A stretch of DNA of 64,000 nt from Bugula neritina. Lineage: Eukaryota > Bryozoa > Gymnolaemata > Cheilostomatida > Bugulidae. Below the pieces are notes generated by a model, which saw only the letters and a list, made by a program, of their open reading frames with translations, was not told where the DNA came from and searched no databases. Shown here piece by piece: positions 37,269 through 51,389 of this stretch. The stretch's first letter is position 1, and each line of letters starts with the position of its first letter. The DNA lies in assembly GCA_964035545.1 (NCBI GenBank), contig OZ037771.1:1054001-1118000 (forward strand), read 5' to 3'. A program made the position numbers and the translations under genes.

Positions 37269-40200
37269 CTAGAAACATAAATGTAATAGTCAGCCACTCA
37301 AAGTTCCCTTTCACAAAAGAGAGCAGATTTAAAAGCAGCCGAAGTAAATTGACTAATAATGCAGCATAATCTATTTGACTACATGTTCTAGCAGCAATCT
37401 GCAGTTACAGCATAGTTCTGAAGAGGATGTTGTGTAGTGAAATCATGTGAGCTAGAAGGAAACTGAAAGGGGGAAATAATCAGAGGTTGAGAAGAGTACA
37501 ACAGAGTCGATGCTATTGTTAAAATTCATGACTAAATGCATTGAGGTAACTGAAAGAGATATTGAGATGTGAAACTTGGACTGAGCATGAGTTGATATAT
37601 TTATATATAAATAAATGGTAAAAGATGATAATGAAGATACAGGTGAGATGGAGAGAACATGATAACTGTGCGAGGACGAGCGGGAAACCTGTTACGGCTC
37701 AAGCAGTCAAGACATGCGCTTCTCTTGTACAAAACAGCAATAACAAGGCAAGCTTACACCAGCCCACCAGCTGTACAGACAGCGCAAATAAAGGACTAAA
37801 TGAAATGGCGAATAAAGAGCAGACAATATAACAGAACCAAATGACAGAAAGAAAGGAACATAAGCATGGTAAGCAGTGGTGGCCATTGCTATAGTAAAAG
37901 TTGCAGATGCCGAAACAGCGGACGGATGAAAGTAGGAGCAGCATGGTACTACGTAAGTACTAGACGAGTACAAGTTAAGTACTAAACGAGTACAAGTTAA
38001 GTACTACGCAAGTACTAGACAAGTACCACACTCTCCCACCATCACGCATGTCTGTCTAGACCTGCTGACGTACTGACCTACATAGGTTGGTGTGTGCTGA
38101 CTCATATCATACCCGTAAACTATAAACAAGACAGACAGTAGTGTGAGAGAGCGAGAGGTACTCTGCATTATGTAACGTAGTGTCTTATATGTGTATATGT
38201 TACATATACACATATATACCATATATACAAGGAGTATACCTTCTATAAGCATATATTCAAAGTATACATGTAGAGCTTACCACTTATAAACATATGCTTA
38301 TAGGTTTCTAGTGTAACTGGCCTTGTATGTATGAAGTATACATGAAGATGTAAGTTGGTATAAAACAGATTCCTAGCCTGAGTCTATTTACTGCAGTTCA
38401 TAGAGGGGGCAACTCCCGATAGAAGAGACAAGTGCGGATAGCAGCAGATTGTACTGGACACGTGGTGAGACAGCTACTGATGTATTCAGGTGAAGTAATC
38501 ACAATAGTAGATGATGTGTATTACACAGAGTACATAGAATAGTAATAAACTAGCTCGACTACCCCACAATCAATGAGAAATCACTGCGGTACACATATCA
38601 TGTCCACCAGGCCAACACTCCCGCCAGCAAACTTCCATATACCTATTTATGGAAGCAGTTTGCGGGACGGGGTGTCAGCCGGCCGACAATTCTGATCCCC
38701 TTAGCCTAAGATCTCCATGCACTCAGTAAGAGTAAGCAAGTACCTGACTATTGTCATCGTAATAATTGACGTTATCAACATTGTTTGAGAGCAGTTGAAT
38801 ACGGGGCACGGGAGGGGCACCCACGCCGACACCACCGTTTACTTGGTGGTCGCCGTTGATGGCCCCAGTGCCTGTATTGCTACTACCACTAAACAACGCT
38901 GTGGGCATCTGAGCTGCTGGCCAAAAACAACAACAATATTAGATGTTGATAAAAGATCAAGGGCATGAAATGCAGTGAATAAAAAGCTTCAGTATATATC
39001 TGCAGTACAGAGTACCTGCAGTACAGAGTACCTGCAGTACAGAGTACCTGCAGTACAGAGTACCTGCAGTACAGAGTATCTGCAGTACAGAGTATCTGCA
39101 GTACAGAGTATCTGCAGTACAGAGTATCTGCAGTACAGAGTATCTGCAGTACAGAGTATCTGCAGTACAGAGTATCTGCAGTACAGAGTATCTGCAGTAC
39201 AGAGTATCTGCAGTATAGAGTATCTGCAGTACAGAGTAGAGTACTTACAAGATACAGGAACATATGCTGGTTGCTGAGGTGCGTAGAGTTGCTGATAAGC
39301 TGCCGGGTTGAACATGGGAATACCACCCTTGGCAGCATCCAGAGCTTGCCTCTTTATCGGAACTCCCATTCCAGGGACCTGCATTGGCTGAAAGAACAAG
39401 ATAAATGTGAAGACACGCCCCCAGACTGGGCACACCCACACAGTATGTAAAATGCTGCCGGAAGCATTTGCACATAAGGACATCACGTCATCACTAGGTT
39501 GTGGCTTCTACCAATCAAATTTGTTTTTGATTTTTTTTTCAAAAATTTTCAAATAAACCACCTAAATTAGTTTGCATGTGAGTATTGGGAGCAAAAAGCC
39601 AATTGGTATCGTTTTAATCAAACCGCCCAATCAGAAGCAAGCAACTGTACAAAACAAGTGCCAACATAGTTAGAAATTTGGTGAAGGTGTTGCGTTGATG
39701 AGCTGTGTACACGTGTTGCCACGGGCAACCATTGCATTGTGGGCCATGCTATTAGTCAACCATGCAGTACAGACGCGCCAACTCAAATCATGTTGTCAAT
39801 GATATTGTAGGCGCAGAATGAGGGGTAAATTTGTTTGTCAAAAAACAACTGAGGGAAACATATAATTAACACATCAGAGTACAAAATAGCAACTACGGGA
39901 CAATTGCTGTCGGAGAAAGAAGCATATCTATAGAGGCAGTAGCGACAGCATGCTGCCTATTTGGACACTAAGGAATATGGTGGAAGAGCTTTAGTTTTAG
40001 CTGAAAGTGGCTAAATAGCGAGTACAATGAAAGCTCTAGCTGCACTCTAGCTGCTCTAGTAAATAATATTTCTGTTTAGGAGAGCTGGTGACTGGCATAT
40101 TTAGACGGGACACACCCACCCTAGTTGCTACTAGTTGTTTCAAATGGATATCAGCACGGCTTGAGATAATTCACATAAATATTGAAAGCAGCGGAATTCT

Positions 40201-43200
40201 AGGTTTGAAAATTTGATAGCGTTAATGAAATCAGTACGGATTGATAGCGGCACCAATAGGCGTTAACTCATCCCGCATCACATGCAGTCAGTAGCAATTG
40301 AAATGCAAACACAATAGTGAATAAATGGTGGTGCATAAACAGGCAAGCTTGAAGCTAGACCCGTTGCAAGACAACCAGCTGGGGGGGGGGGCTGAGTATC
40401 GTATAGGGGTGCGCTGACGTTGATATGTCTCTTATTCCCACCCCTCTTCTGTCTGTTACCCTCACTTCTCTATCCCCAGACTAGACCTTCACCTCTGACA
40501 GAGAGCTGACAGGCAATGAATGAGGGATAGAGAGGTGGGAGTAACGACCCCACCCGTTGCAAGTATGCACTAAGTCCAAACACCAATATAAAGAGTAAAG
40601 GTAGACTATAGACTAGGTACCAGCAATAACTCTTCCTCCCTCGTCCTTTTCTTAGCCTGCTGCTGTTGTTGTTGCTGACTGAGAGCATCCTGAGAGGCAG
40701 CAGTTGAAGCAGCCGCTGCTGCTGCAGCTTGCAGACTACCCGGTGTGCTCGCTGCCACCGCTGTGGAGAAATGGCCGGCGGCTACTGACGTAGCTAGCCC
40801 TGTCTGATAGGCCCCTGCAAGCCCGGTGTGGGAGCTAGGTAGACTGGCGTGCATCCCCAAGGCTGAGTAGGCAGCCATGTTGTATGCACCCAGGGAGGGC
40901 TGACTCACCTGGGGCATTGCGCCGGGGAGTGCCGAGGCGACTCCTCCAGCTCCAGGGGGCGGCTGGGCAAGACCAAGTAGAGGCTGCGGCTGCTATTATA
41001 TGGGACAGGTGAAGGTGGGACAGTGCAGCAGCCGATATAATGTGAAACAGCGTTACGTGGAATAACCCACATCAAGTCAATAACGTCATTAATGATAGCA
41101 TTGGGTAGGGCAGCAGAATACAAACAAGTGGGCGGGCAGCATCAGCACCAGCAGCAGCCAATTGGCAGCAAGTGGCAAGAGCACACAACCGGTCAGTCAT
41201 TGAGCAGCGGCAGCAGAGAGGCCGGAGCAGCAATTAACCAATCAGGGAGCAGTTGAGTTGACGGCAAGCATTCGCCACAGCAGATCATGTGACCAAGTGA
41301 CCATGTGATCAAGTGATGTCATGTGACCATGTGGTGTCGTGTGGTTGGTTGGTTGCGTGTATGATACATGTGTGGTAGTGGTGGAAGCAGCCAAATAAAA
41401 GAGAAAAAATACGGCACCCAGTTAAGTTGTGTTGAAGATGCAAGTAGTATCTTAAAACATAGCTAGAAAACATGCATTTAGAACATAATGATGGCAATGT
41501 CAAGGTTATGCAGCCATCGCAAGGAATCTAAAATACAATTTATTTTAGATTTCTGAGCAGGTTGCGTTTGATTTAGTAGTAGCCTGGGGGAGTCTACTAA
41601 CACTACTCAGCCATGACAACCCAGTGAGTGTGAATCAACACCCAGGCTACCTGCGACACAGCAGCATAAAAAGGAAGACAACTCTCAAGATTGCATAACA
41701 CAAGTTGTCTTCCTTTTTATTTCAAACTATGCCCCTGAATAATTTAGTCCAGCTTGAACTTACTAAGGCATAACAGATGGAGTCTACAGCATAATAAAAG
41801 TATAGAAACACACACATATAGCTCTAGATCAAAACGCTACTCTGATATCTAATTAGCAAGAAGTTTGAAATGCCCCACATCAACCATTCTTTGGTTTGAG
41901 AAACACAGCTATTAAACAAGGACGCAGATAGCGTGTTTAAATTAAAAACTTATGAGACAAAATCGGCAGCATTGAGCGATGCATATGAATGTTTAGTGAA
42001 GCCATTGGCAGCAGCAACAAGTGTGGAGCAGCGGCAGCTGCAAAAGAAGTAGCAGACGGCAGCCAAGTAGCGATCTGCAGCAAAAATTGGGCTTGCAGTA
42101 GTGGAGATATGCAGCAGTAGCGAACTGTACTAGAAGTATGTGTGTGATTAGGACTGCAGTGGGCTGACTAGCATGGTACCTGGCCACATAATGCAGGCCA
42201 GGTACCATGGGCTAATCACAAAGTGTTACTAAGTATGCAGTAGGGGAAGCTTGCTTTATACCAAACAACTTTAGCCTATTGAGAGTATAGAAAGCAACAC
42301 ATGATGTACATTATGAGAATAACTGTGTAGTCTTGGGTCCAGCACACAGTAATCCCACATTTCTGCACTAATGAAAACATTTAACAGTTAGCAAAAACTA
42401 AGGCTAGGGATCTCAGTGATAGTAGTACTATGACTGAGATAGTAGTACTATGACTGAGATAGTAGTACCATCACTGAGATAGTAGTACCATCACTGATAT
42501 AGTAGTACCATCACTGAGATAGTAGTACCATCACTGAGATAGTAGTACCATGACTGAGATAGTAGTACTATGACTGAGATAGTAGTACCATCTTGATGAT
42601 ACTACTGCTAGTTGTGAACTAATGCTATTAAGAAAATATTTATTGGCACAAACTCACTTTTTAACAAAATGTCTAGCAGCAAAGGTTTAGTTTATAATAA
42701 AGCACTAGCGGGCAAAAATTAGAAAGACAACTTTAAATAAACTAGTTTAGCAGTTCCAGTTGCACGAAGATGTAACAACTCATGCCTAGCACTCATTTAT
42801 TCTTTCTAGCCATATGACCACATAACTCTATTAACCACTATCCATATAATATGCCAATATACAGCCTAGTCAGTTCAAACCAAAGCCATGCAGCAAGTTA
42901 ATGTTAATGCTGTAGCAAGGCTAAACTTCAGGTGGTTTAAACGTCTTGAAAAAACTTTAAAAATATTGATCGGTAGGCATTTTTAAATTGAAAAATTGTG
43001 GGTGCCTGTGAAACCTGAAAGAAAATATGGTCTATTAATAACTTTACTGGAATGTCCTTGACCTACAACCTAGGGAGTCACTGATAGTCGCAGCAATCAT
43101 GTGTACAAAATATGAATACTGTTATACAAGGTGATACATGGAGAAATATAACAGATAAATTATATGCTAAAATGTACATCACATCATTATACAGTATAAA

Positions 43201-46200
43201 GAATTAATGTATAACAATTTAGAGTTGTTTCCACACTTTCCAAGGAACTACAACTACTTGGACAGTTACACAATGCTTTGAAGAAAACATTCATACAACA
43301 CTGACAATGCCACAAAGCTCTAGAGTGTGAATATACAACCAACAATTCCATTCAAAGAAAAGATGGTTAGAGGTGCTTGCAGTCTTAAGATATTAGTTTT
43401 ATCATACAGGAATTGTTGGTTGCTGGAAAAGGCCTTGATTGAGGGTTACAATGTCACACAGCCAAAGAAAGTTGCCACACAAGCACTGGTCTAAGGCTAG
43501 CCATTGACAACACAGACTTGGTTTGAACCAATATTGGGAGGTTGAAATATATAAATACAGCATACTAAATTCTAGGAGCTAAAGCTAGAATTGGTTGAAG
43601 AGAAAATATGAATAAGCTAACTATTATATAAGGAATAAAAAGTAGAGCTTAGGTGAGAATTGTAAGGTAATAATGGAAATGTATAGCCAAGATTAGTTGA
43701 AATAGAAGAGTTAAGTTAAACTGGTTAAATAATATTGCTACCACTAGCTGTAGCGTGCTCATACTTTCATTGGTTCTAGATCAACTGGCAAGGGGGAAAC
43801 AAATTTCCAGGTAACATGCAATCACTATTCAGTTAGAACAATGTTTAGAAAGAAGATAATTCCAAAACAAATAATTCTTCGTTTTCAGTCGACACCTTAG
43901 AGGCATTATAGAAGTTTGCGGAGTTGGAGATGAGAGTATAGGCACGCTAGGGGTTCAGCTAGTCGTGGTGAGCTAGTCATACTAGTAGCTACTGTAGCTC
44001 TACCACTACAGTGTAGGTTGCATAGATTAGCTTAAGGTTCTACATAGTATGGTTGATACTATGACAAGTATTGACTATACCGTTTGTACAGGAGCTTGGT
44101 GCAAAGCAGCAGCGGCTAGCACCTGGCTTAGAGCCTGTTGGGCTGCATGAGTGTTGGCTTGGTTAGCGGCAGCAAGAGCTGCCCTATTCTGGTTGACTTT
44201 TGCCAGAAGTTTAGAAGTTGGGTGGTAATATTTGCAGTGCTCCCTGCTGCATTTGCCTTTGACGAAGTCCATACAAACGACAGCTAAGTCATCGTCGGTG
44301 AGCACGTAATCAGGTGGGTGAGCCCGATCACAATCGGATTCGGGCACAGGGCAGCTACCCTCCTTACTGAACTCCGAGCAAACCTAAACATTGATCTGCA
44401 CTAAAGCTAGGAAAGAGGCAAAGCAGGCTACACAACATCTACAGTCTAGGGAGAATAGAGAGTACAACGGTGCGCTGTACATAAAGCTAGTAGTGGGAGA
44501 GAGGAGTGCAGCAACAGGATTTGCAGGTCAAAACAAAGAGAAAATAATTCTAATACTAGATCTACTACTATGTTTATTATAACACAGATATATATTATAT
44601 CACAGATAAATACAACATCTGTTAATCAGCACTAGCAGTGCTCAGTGACCCCACACTAACTCGCTGCCCAGCATCAATGAACCCCTGGAGATAAACTATG
44701 CGCATCTAATCCCACCCTGAGTAATGAATTATTCAATACTGCAACTGTATCATTCTGTCTGTTTTCATGTCTACTTGATATGCAAACCAAACTATCAACT
44801 GCTGCATTTATACATTCTACTCTATTAATCAGTTATTCAATGCAAGAATTCCCCCAGGAATATGCAGTTTTAGACGAGACAGCGAACTAGGTAATACTGA
44901 AAGCTGACAGATTGCAGTATATTATGCAGTACAATATTGACCTGCAGGTGCAAGTTAACAGAAACTTGGCGTGTTGAATAGAGTTGGCTGAAGTGAATGT
45001 GTGTGGGTAGCTGCAGCGTACTGCACTGTACAGCTGTCTGTAGTCACAGCTACCAGCGTAATGAGTCACCTAATGTGTTGGTCACGTGACCTCGCACGTA
45101 CCTCTGGCCGCCGTAGTCTGCTTAGCACTGCTCTCTCCTGTGTAGATGTTGTCTGCTTAGCAAGCGTGTATAAACAATAAAAAGTAGTGCGGGTCCGTGA
45201 GGTAACAGAGAGCGAGAGAGCAAGAGAGAAAGAGAGAGTGGCGCTGTCTATCACAGCTAGCCGACAGCCTGGAGCCAGAGCTAGCTGACTGTCTGGAGCC
45301 AGATATTTGAAGAGAGGCAGCAAAGACAGCAGAGAGAAGGCAGCAAGAGACAACACAGCGCAAGGTTTACTGCAGTGAGAAGAGGCGCCGTGTGATTGGC
45401 CGAGGAAGTGGAGCGTGGCAGCGTTGGATAGGCTGAGGAGCAGAGAAAGCAGACTACAAAAGTTAGCGGAGGCGTTACTGACGGAGCAGGTAGACCCGTA
45501 CGAAGCTACGCTGCAGCTACTCACAGCTACCTACTACACTGTATCTAGTGCGGCTAATAGATGTGGCGGGATAAATGAAAAGTCTTTCAAAGTGAGTCAA
45601 AACATTCAAACCATTACAGTTACTTTATGCTGGGGGGTGGCAAGAAAAAATATTAGAAAATTAGTAGTGATAATGCTGCACATCTATAAAGTAGCAACAC
45701 AACAGGGGGGGGTAACTACGGACTGCTGGTCCAAGACACGGACTAGCACCTGTTTGGCAGCGGCATCACTCACAAACATACCTCTAGTCTGTCAGCCCGG
45801 GGTGTCTTCTGCCCATTCATTGTGGGTGTTGTGCTGGAGCCCGAGGTGCTGGGCATTTGTGCTAAGGCTAAAACATAAACCCATGTTGATTATGACTTAT
45901 ACAGAACGCCAAGTATTATGAAGTAACATGTATACAGAGATGAGCACAGTGCTCTAGATACAGAGATGAGCACAGTACTCTAGTATACCACTATACCACA
46001 TGCATCTAGTAGCGTCCTCAGAATATTCCACCATCTATTACGTTAGTCTTCAATATTCAAGTTACAGAAATTCAAATATAATTCTTGAAAGGTAAGAACG
46101 GGTTTTACAAGATGCAGTAAAGACGGTGTCCCTAACAGTACCGGTACATCAGAGCAGAGCAAAGCTGAGCATGTAACTTGAGATATAATCTGATAACGTG

Positions 46201-48058
46201 CACTATTCAATACACCTAGCATGAGCTTTGGAATAATTTAGTGGAACAAGAAATTTGTAGTGCAATGAGTTGTCTGCTCATTGCCGAGACTCTACTCGCC
46301 TCGACCACACGAGAGAACACAGTTTAGACATTACAAACACAGAAATCCTACCCTGATTTTCTAAATTAGCAGCAGCAGCAGCGGCAGCAACAGCAGCAGC
46401 GTTAGCAGCCTGCCCACCTTGTGATACGGCAAACTGTAGAGGCAGCTGTCCGAGGCCGGCAGCCGACATGGGGTTGGCTGCCTGAAGTCCGGGATATTGG
46501 TTATACAAATACGGATTATGCTGCAAAGAAACGGCAAACATGTAGAATATTGCTGGAAGTTGAATGCAAAAAAGAGGGAGCATAACTCCAATAGTACATC
46601 ATAAAATTCATTTACAGTATTACTAGGATAAGAGCAAGACATCATTGGACTACACACATGCCTAGTAAGACATCCTTTACATGTGCAGATAAGCCCCAAC
46701 TAACTGTAGAGAGCTGAGCTGAGCTAAGCATAGCATTGACAAGCAGATTATTATTATATTAATAAATCTATCAAATAAATGATAACTAACTCTTGTCCCA
46801 GTGTAAGAGTGCTTTCAACAAAACTAACATAAAGTGAAGTGAACGAAAACTAGACATGCAGGTGGCACAAGAGGGTAAGCACAGGCTATGGTAATCTAGA
46901 GAGCTGAGTCTATTGAACTAGCCACTAATATACTACAGAGCACATTCTATAAGCCATGCATGCCATATACTACCAACTATGGACAACCCGGCCTTCAGGT
47001 AACTTGCCCACCAGCAGCTAATCAACTGGTGAGCTGTTCCATAAGTAGACCAGCCTAGGGTGGATGAGCAGTGTGGTGGTAGTGGTAGTGTGATAATAGT
47101 GGCAGTGTGGTTATGGTAGTGTGGTGAGGTAATAGTGATAGTGTGGTGGTAGTGATAGTGACTTAATAGTGGTAGTGAGGTAATAGTGGCAGTGTGGTAA
47201 TAGCGGTGGTGAGGTAATAGTGATAGTGTGAGGTAATAGTGTGGTGAGGTAACAGTAGTAGTGAGGTAACAGTAGCAGTGAGGTAATATTGTGGCAGGAG
47301 GTAATAGTGGTGGCGGGGTAATAGTGGCGGTTGGCAAGGAACCAGGGCCAGCTGTAGACTACCAAAGAGGGAAGACTACGAGACAGGTTAGGTATAGATA
47401 TTACTAACCGTTATCAAGGGTTGACTGGTCAGGCCTGTATGCAGAACCCCAGCATTGGCAGCAGCTGCATTGGCAGCAGCAGCCGCTGCAGCGTGAGTCA
47501 GATACCTATTACCATCAGCCACAGCCAGGAAGAGAAAGATACAGGTTGTGATAAATCAAGAAGTTACAGTAACACAATCGTGTAGCTTATAATCGTGTTT
47601 AAAACAGCGATTTAGTAGGACCGCAGCAATCCACCAGCTTGGACATGTCACGCCCACACAACTCAGAGACTGTTACATAAACTTATAAACGGTTAGCACC
47701 AGTTGATTGGGTTCCGTTTGCCAAGAAGAAACAATGTCAGTAGCGGCAAGTGTCCAAGATGGCGGGCCACAGCAAGGCTTGTGTGAGTTGATGGTTTTGG
47801 CTCAACTCATAATAAAACAAGGATGCAATGCAGAGCAAGTCTGGCGGGTGGCGGAGTTAGCATACGAAAACATAAGTCAAATGCAGGTTGCCTACGCCAT
47901 CTACGTGCCGCCAACAGATGTTTAAATGATTGGCTTACTCTGCAACTCAAACTACTCTGTTGGTTAAGTTTTAGTAAATGTAGTGGTAGTAGCAGTAGCA
48001 GTAGCAGTAGTAGTAGCAGTAGTAGTAGTCGTAGTAGCAGTAGCAGTAGCAGTAGTAA

Positions 48059-48106
<48 letters not shown>

Positions 48107-51100
48107 ATGGCCTAAGTCCCCATTCACTAACTGTGGGTAATAATTCAGATTATTTATCAGAAGTCAAACTCAATAAATATTCTGAAACAACTACCAATGT
48201 AATCTTTAGAGGGTTCATAGTGGAAATCACTCGAATATCAGTTAATACTAGCAAACAAATGATTCACTTTAAGGAAATTGGAAAACACAGAGCAGTGGGG
48301 AGATAATTTCTTCATAACATAAAATAATGATATATTCATTTAGCTAACTACATGGTGGGCAGTGTTCAAGGATCATAGAGCATTGACATTGAATAATGAT
48401 GCAGAGGAAACCTTGCTTCTTACATTAACGTAATTGTACTTAGCTAACAGTATAATTAGATTTAGCAGAGAAGTAGCAAAAATAGTGGAGCATAAATTAG
48501 CAATTTAGCAAAGAATTCACTCTTGCAGCAAGTCAAGTGATGAGCAAACACACCCCAATAGAGCGATAATTGAGCCTCAGGCTATAGATATACACGATGT
48601 ACTGACGATGTACTGACTGGGAGTCAATACTGTGTCTCCTGGCATTAGAAATTGTCTGTCTACACTGAGTTCTGCTGCCTACACTGAGGCCTGCTGCCTA
48701 CACTGAGGTCTGATGCCCACACTTGACTTGCAGCGGAATAGATTGAAATCATGTCACATACAAGCGGGCAGCTGGTGAAACAAAAGAGCTGAGGCTAGGA
48801 GATGAGTACTTACTAAGTGACCGGGTATTCCAGCCATAGGAATCCCAGGAACACCGGGGATCATGGGAGCTGCTGCCGGTAGCTGAGTGGCGGCAGCAAT
48901 TTGATTCTGAGCGAAAACTTGATTCCAGTGATACCTAAAAATACATCGGACAATACAGGTATTACTTACTACTTCTCTACACAACTTCTCTACACAACTT
49001 CTCTACACAACTTCTCTACACAACTTCTCTACACAACTTCTCTACACAACTTCTCTACACAACTTCTCTACACAACTTCTCTACACGACTTCTCTACACG
49101 ACTTCTCTACACGACTTCTCTACACGACTTCTCTACACAACTTCTCTACACGACTTCTCTACACGACTTCTCTACACAACCTCTCTACACAACTTCTCTA
49201 CACAACTTCTCTACACAACTTCTCTACACAACTTCTCTACACAACTTCTCTACACGACTTCTCTACACAACTTCTCTACACAACTTCTCTACACAACTTC
49301 TCTACACAACTTCTCTACACAACTTCTCTACACAACTTCTCTACACAACTTCTCTACACAACTTCTCTACACAACCTCTCTACACAACTTCTCTACACAA
49401 CTTCTCTACACAACTTCTCTACACAACCTCTCTACACAACTTCAGTCTACAGTACACACAGCACTTCCATGCAACCTGTCAGACCCAAAACTTCAAACTT
49501 GACTATAGACACACCAAACAACAAATATTAAGGCTAAACTTTACATAACATTTACCAAGCTAACATTAACTCAACATATTTGCTGCTTTGAAGATAAAGT
49601 TCAAATAGTATACTGATAACATCCAATTTACATCACCAACATAGTGCATATCTTTAGCATTTTATTATTTATTAAAGTTACTCTACACTTTGTTACGGAA
49701 AGTATGAATTTTTTAGCCATTTTAGTTAAATTAAAACTGTCCACTACATATAGTATGTATTTTATTCTTAAAGCCATAAAATGAAGTCATTCCTGAGTTG
49801 GTATAAGAATTACATACTTATGGTAAAAGTTGGAATTACTGTATCTTAGGCCAATTAACTACTCATATATATTATACTATTATTATATATAGCAACTGCA
49901 TTTCACTAGTATAATATAGCGCAAGACTAAAATAGTAAAGTTTGTAGTGAAAGCTAGATATGCTCAAGTATTATACAATTATGTTATATTATTATGGCAT
50001 TACATTATATATAATATATACTTACTATATTACACTGTACATATATAGCCTACTTACTTAATTGCCAAGTTCTGCCTTCCATTTTGTAAAAGCTGCTCTT
50101 TGAGATGCTGAGGTGGGTGTAGATATTTACAGGGTGGTTCTTTACGCTGACACTTGCCCTGCAAGAGAACAGTACACAGTAAGCACACAGTAAGCACACA
50201 GTAAGCATACAGTAAGTACACAGTACGTGGTGAATAAGTAGTGAGTAAGTGAAAACACGAGTAAGTGAAAACAAGAGTAAGTGAAAGCAAGAGTAAGTAC
50301 CTACAGCCCATGAGAATGAGCAAATACATAGTAAGTAACAACAGTCGAGTGTCTGAGAAGTTGATGAAGATTTTATGCCCAATTAAATTAGAATTTTCAA
50401 GGCAACTCCTACTGAGAGAGAGACAACTCTGTTGAGAGAACAAATTTCAGCCAATCATTTCTAGGGTTGTGATTGGAAATTCAAATAGGCCGGCACGTTA
50501 GGTGTTATAGAGGAAGCGGCGTGGACCAAACTGCAACAGGTAGGAGAGAGGAGGTATTGGTGCTACTGTAAAGTGATTTACACTAATAACAAGTGTGTAC
50601 CTTAAGATAGCAACCATTTTATTTTGAGTATTAGCATTATATTTATCAAGGTGTCCAGCCAAGCTGGCTAGAGGAGCTACGCAGCAATAAGTCAATAATA
50701 TAGAAACTACCTTATCTCAAAAGATAAACAACTCAAACAAGAAAACCTTGAAACTGTGAAGAATGGAAAAGGATTAGCATGTGTATACATACTGTATCAG
50801 CTTAGAAGGGGTTCAAAGTTGACCATATCAACTTGAAACAGTGAATGTTATATTAGCCAGTCCTTACGTGTAGACACAGCTACCAGCTACCAAGTAACCA
50901 AATAACTACTGACATGGCAACCACCCGGTTGAAATGAATGAAAGAAATATTTGACAAGTGGGAGAATTTGCATAGCAACTAATCACCAGTCAAAGTTGTG
51001 CATAAAAAACTGGGCAGTGCAGAGAGAAAGCAATGTTGAAGGGAAAAGCTGGTAGAAGACCTCATAGACAACTTCTAGTACTAGTACTAGTACTAGTACT

Positions 51101-51142
51101 AGTACTAGTAGTAGTAGTAGTAGTAGTAGCAGTAGCAGTAGC

Positions 51143-51189
<47 letters not shown>

Positions 51190-51331
51190 AAGTAGTAGTA
51201 GTAGCAGTAGTTGTAGTAGTAGCACTGGTAGTAGTAGTCACACTAGTAGTAGTACTAGTACTAGTAGAAGTAGTAGTAGTACTAGTAAAAGTAGTAGTAG
51301 TACTAGCAGTAGTAGTAGCAGTAGTATTAGC

Positions 51332-51389
<58 letters not shown>

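Larger units (their letters stand above)
45782..48934 (-). other. MBNL: MBNL linker exons between fingers 2 and 3
   Basis: Exon 48814-48934 encodes [20 protein letters not shown] and [18 protein letters not shown]. Exon 47409-47505 encodes [19 protein letters not shown] and [13 protein letters not shown]. Exon 46352-46520 encodes [20 protein letters not shown] and ends with an Ala run and NLENQ. Exon 45782-45867 encodes [19 protein letters not shown] then TPRADRLE, equivalent to the ..RTDRLE before finger 3 of vertebrate MBNL. Phases fit except between the first two, so a small exon is missing. A 20-bp candidate lies at about 48426-48445. Confidence 0.8.

Noticed and set aside
45415-45921. 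168-codon plus-strand ORF starting [12 protein letters not shown]
   Set aside because: It runs antisense across the true MBNL exon 45782-45867 and a CpG-richer region, with no recognisable domain. The first 60 codons are protein-like but unsupported.
48901-49548. 215-codon plus-strand open frame
   Set aside because: It is composed of 13-bp repeats ([11 protein letters not shown] periodicity) and lies antisense in an MBNL intron.
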